This document shows, piece after piece, positions 43,839-43,923 of a stretch of DNA of 43,923 nucleotides. The DNA is from Algoriphagus sp. GTDB lineage: Bacteria > Bacteroidota > Bacteroidia > Cytophagales > Cyclobacteriaceae. The first letter of the stretch is position 1; the number at the start of each line of letters is the position of its first letter. The translations under genes and the position numbers were made by a program. Location: positions 1 through 43,923 of the forward strand of contig NZ_JAQWXX010000058.1 in assembly GCF_029254265.1 (NCBI RefSeq). Reading direction: 5' to 3'. The notes beneath the pieces were generated by a model that was given only the letters and a program-made list of their open reading frames with translations, was not told the origin of the DNA and searched no databases.

Positions 43839-43923
43839 TTAAATCGAAGCAATGATGAGTCTGTCAAAGAGTTTTTGACCGAAGTATCTTCTGTTGAGCT
43901 TGTAACAAAACTCGTCTAGGTAA
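43839..43923 (-). mobile_element. C-terminal end of an IS1595-family (ISXO2-like) transposase, cut by the window edge
   Basis: The reverse complement ends YLDEFCYKLNRRYFGQ followed by KLFDRLIIASI and a TAA stop at 43839-43841. This matches the conserved C-terminus of IS1595-family DDE transposases (YLDEF.yRfNRR...LFdrLl). Only 27 codons are visible, so completeness cannot be judged. The stop is 51 bases from the assumed start of the fatty-acid transporter and in the same frame, implying that the element's right end falls between 43788 and 43838. Confidence 0.82.

Noticed and set aside
1..43923. tRNA, rRNA, riboswitch or prophage
   Set aside because: Reading through the intergenic regions I found no tRNA T-loop context, no rRNA-like sequence, no riboswitch core that I recognise, and no phage structural or integrase genes. 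A covariance-model scan would settle the RNA question.

Overview
The window looks like a chromosomal segment of a Bacteroidota species, most likely an aerobic member of the Cytophagales (Cyclobacteriaceae/Algoriphagus-like; the genus is an inference). The DNA is AT-rich, and Shine-Dalgarno sequences are essentially absent. Several good matches to the Bacteroidota -7 promoter box TAnnTTTG lie upstream of genes. The gene families are typical of the phylum: IPExxxVDY protein next to pyk and acpP, DUF5117-type metalloprotease, PorV/PorQ-like barrel, FAS1 lipoprotein, DUF2490 and LytS/LytTR. Nearly everything is intact core or lineage-core gene content. I see no tRNA, rRNA, CRISPR array or prophage. 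The only recognisable mobile-element sequence is the C-terminal end of an IS1595-family transposase at the right edge.

Layout. 1-377: a doubtful partial gene start and a repeat-rich leader. 378-749: short ssb. 870-4922 (minus): a cold-shock/S1-like RNA-binding protein, a penicillin-acylase-family lipoprotein and an aldo/keto reductase. 5256-7464: pfkA, a small membrane protein and miaA (minus). 7511-11263 (plus): five tightly coupled genes, namely REC-HPt, stand-alone REC, a 92-residue unknown, a PhnP-like phosphodiesterase and an RqcH/NFACT protein. 11257-15427 (minus): a small membrane protein, a LytTR regulator with its LytS-type kinase, and a four-domain FAS1 lipoprotein. 15606-17466 (minus): pyk and the IPExxxVDY gene. 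17619-22859 (plus): acpP-fabF-rnc-nadE-lgt. 22856-23080 (minus): yidD. 23144-30127 (plus): outer-membrane and secreted proteins (Omp85-like barrel, PorV/PorQ-like barrel, HhH plus barrel protein, zinc metalloprotease). 30245-35708 (plus): a probable four-gene unit of NDT/DRHyd-TPR-S protein, M3 peptidase, AI-2E-family permease and TPR lipoprotein. 35696-40061 (minus): a four-PAS hybrid histidine kinase, DUF2490 and PepSY-like genes. 40128-42389 (minus): aconitase. 42528-43787 (minus): a short-chain fatty acid transporter whose 5' end abuts the IS1595 transposase remnant.

How the genes work together. pfkA, pyk and aconitase are central carbon metabolism. acpP/fabF is fatty-acid synthesis. lgt, yidD and the Omp85-like protein serve envelope assembly, and the window itself encodes several likely Lgt client lipoproteins. 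Three sets of phosphotransfer proteins are present: a complete LytS/LytTR pair, an orphan REC-HPt plus REC pair without output domains, and a soluble hybrid kinase, so a distributed phosphorelay is possible. The most interesting gene is 30245-31624. It encodes a nucleoside-deoxyribosyltransferase-like (DRHyd) domain fused to a DUF4071/TPR-S domain, the arrangement seen in the N-terminal half of animal ASK1-type kinases and in proposed bacterial NAD/nucleotide-targeting immune effectors. The HhH plus outer-membrane-barrel protein and the CSD/S1-like protein are the next most interesting unknowns.
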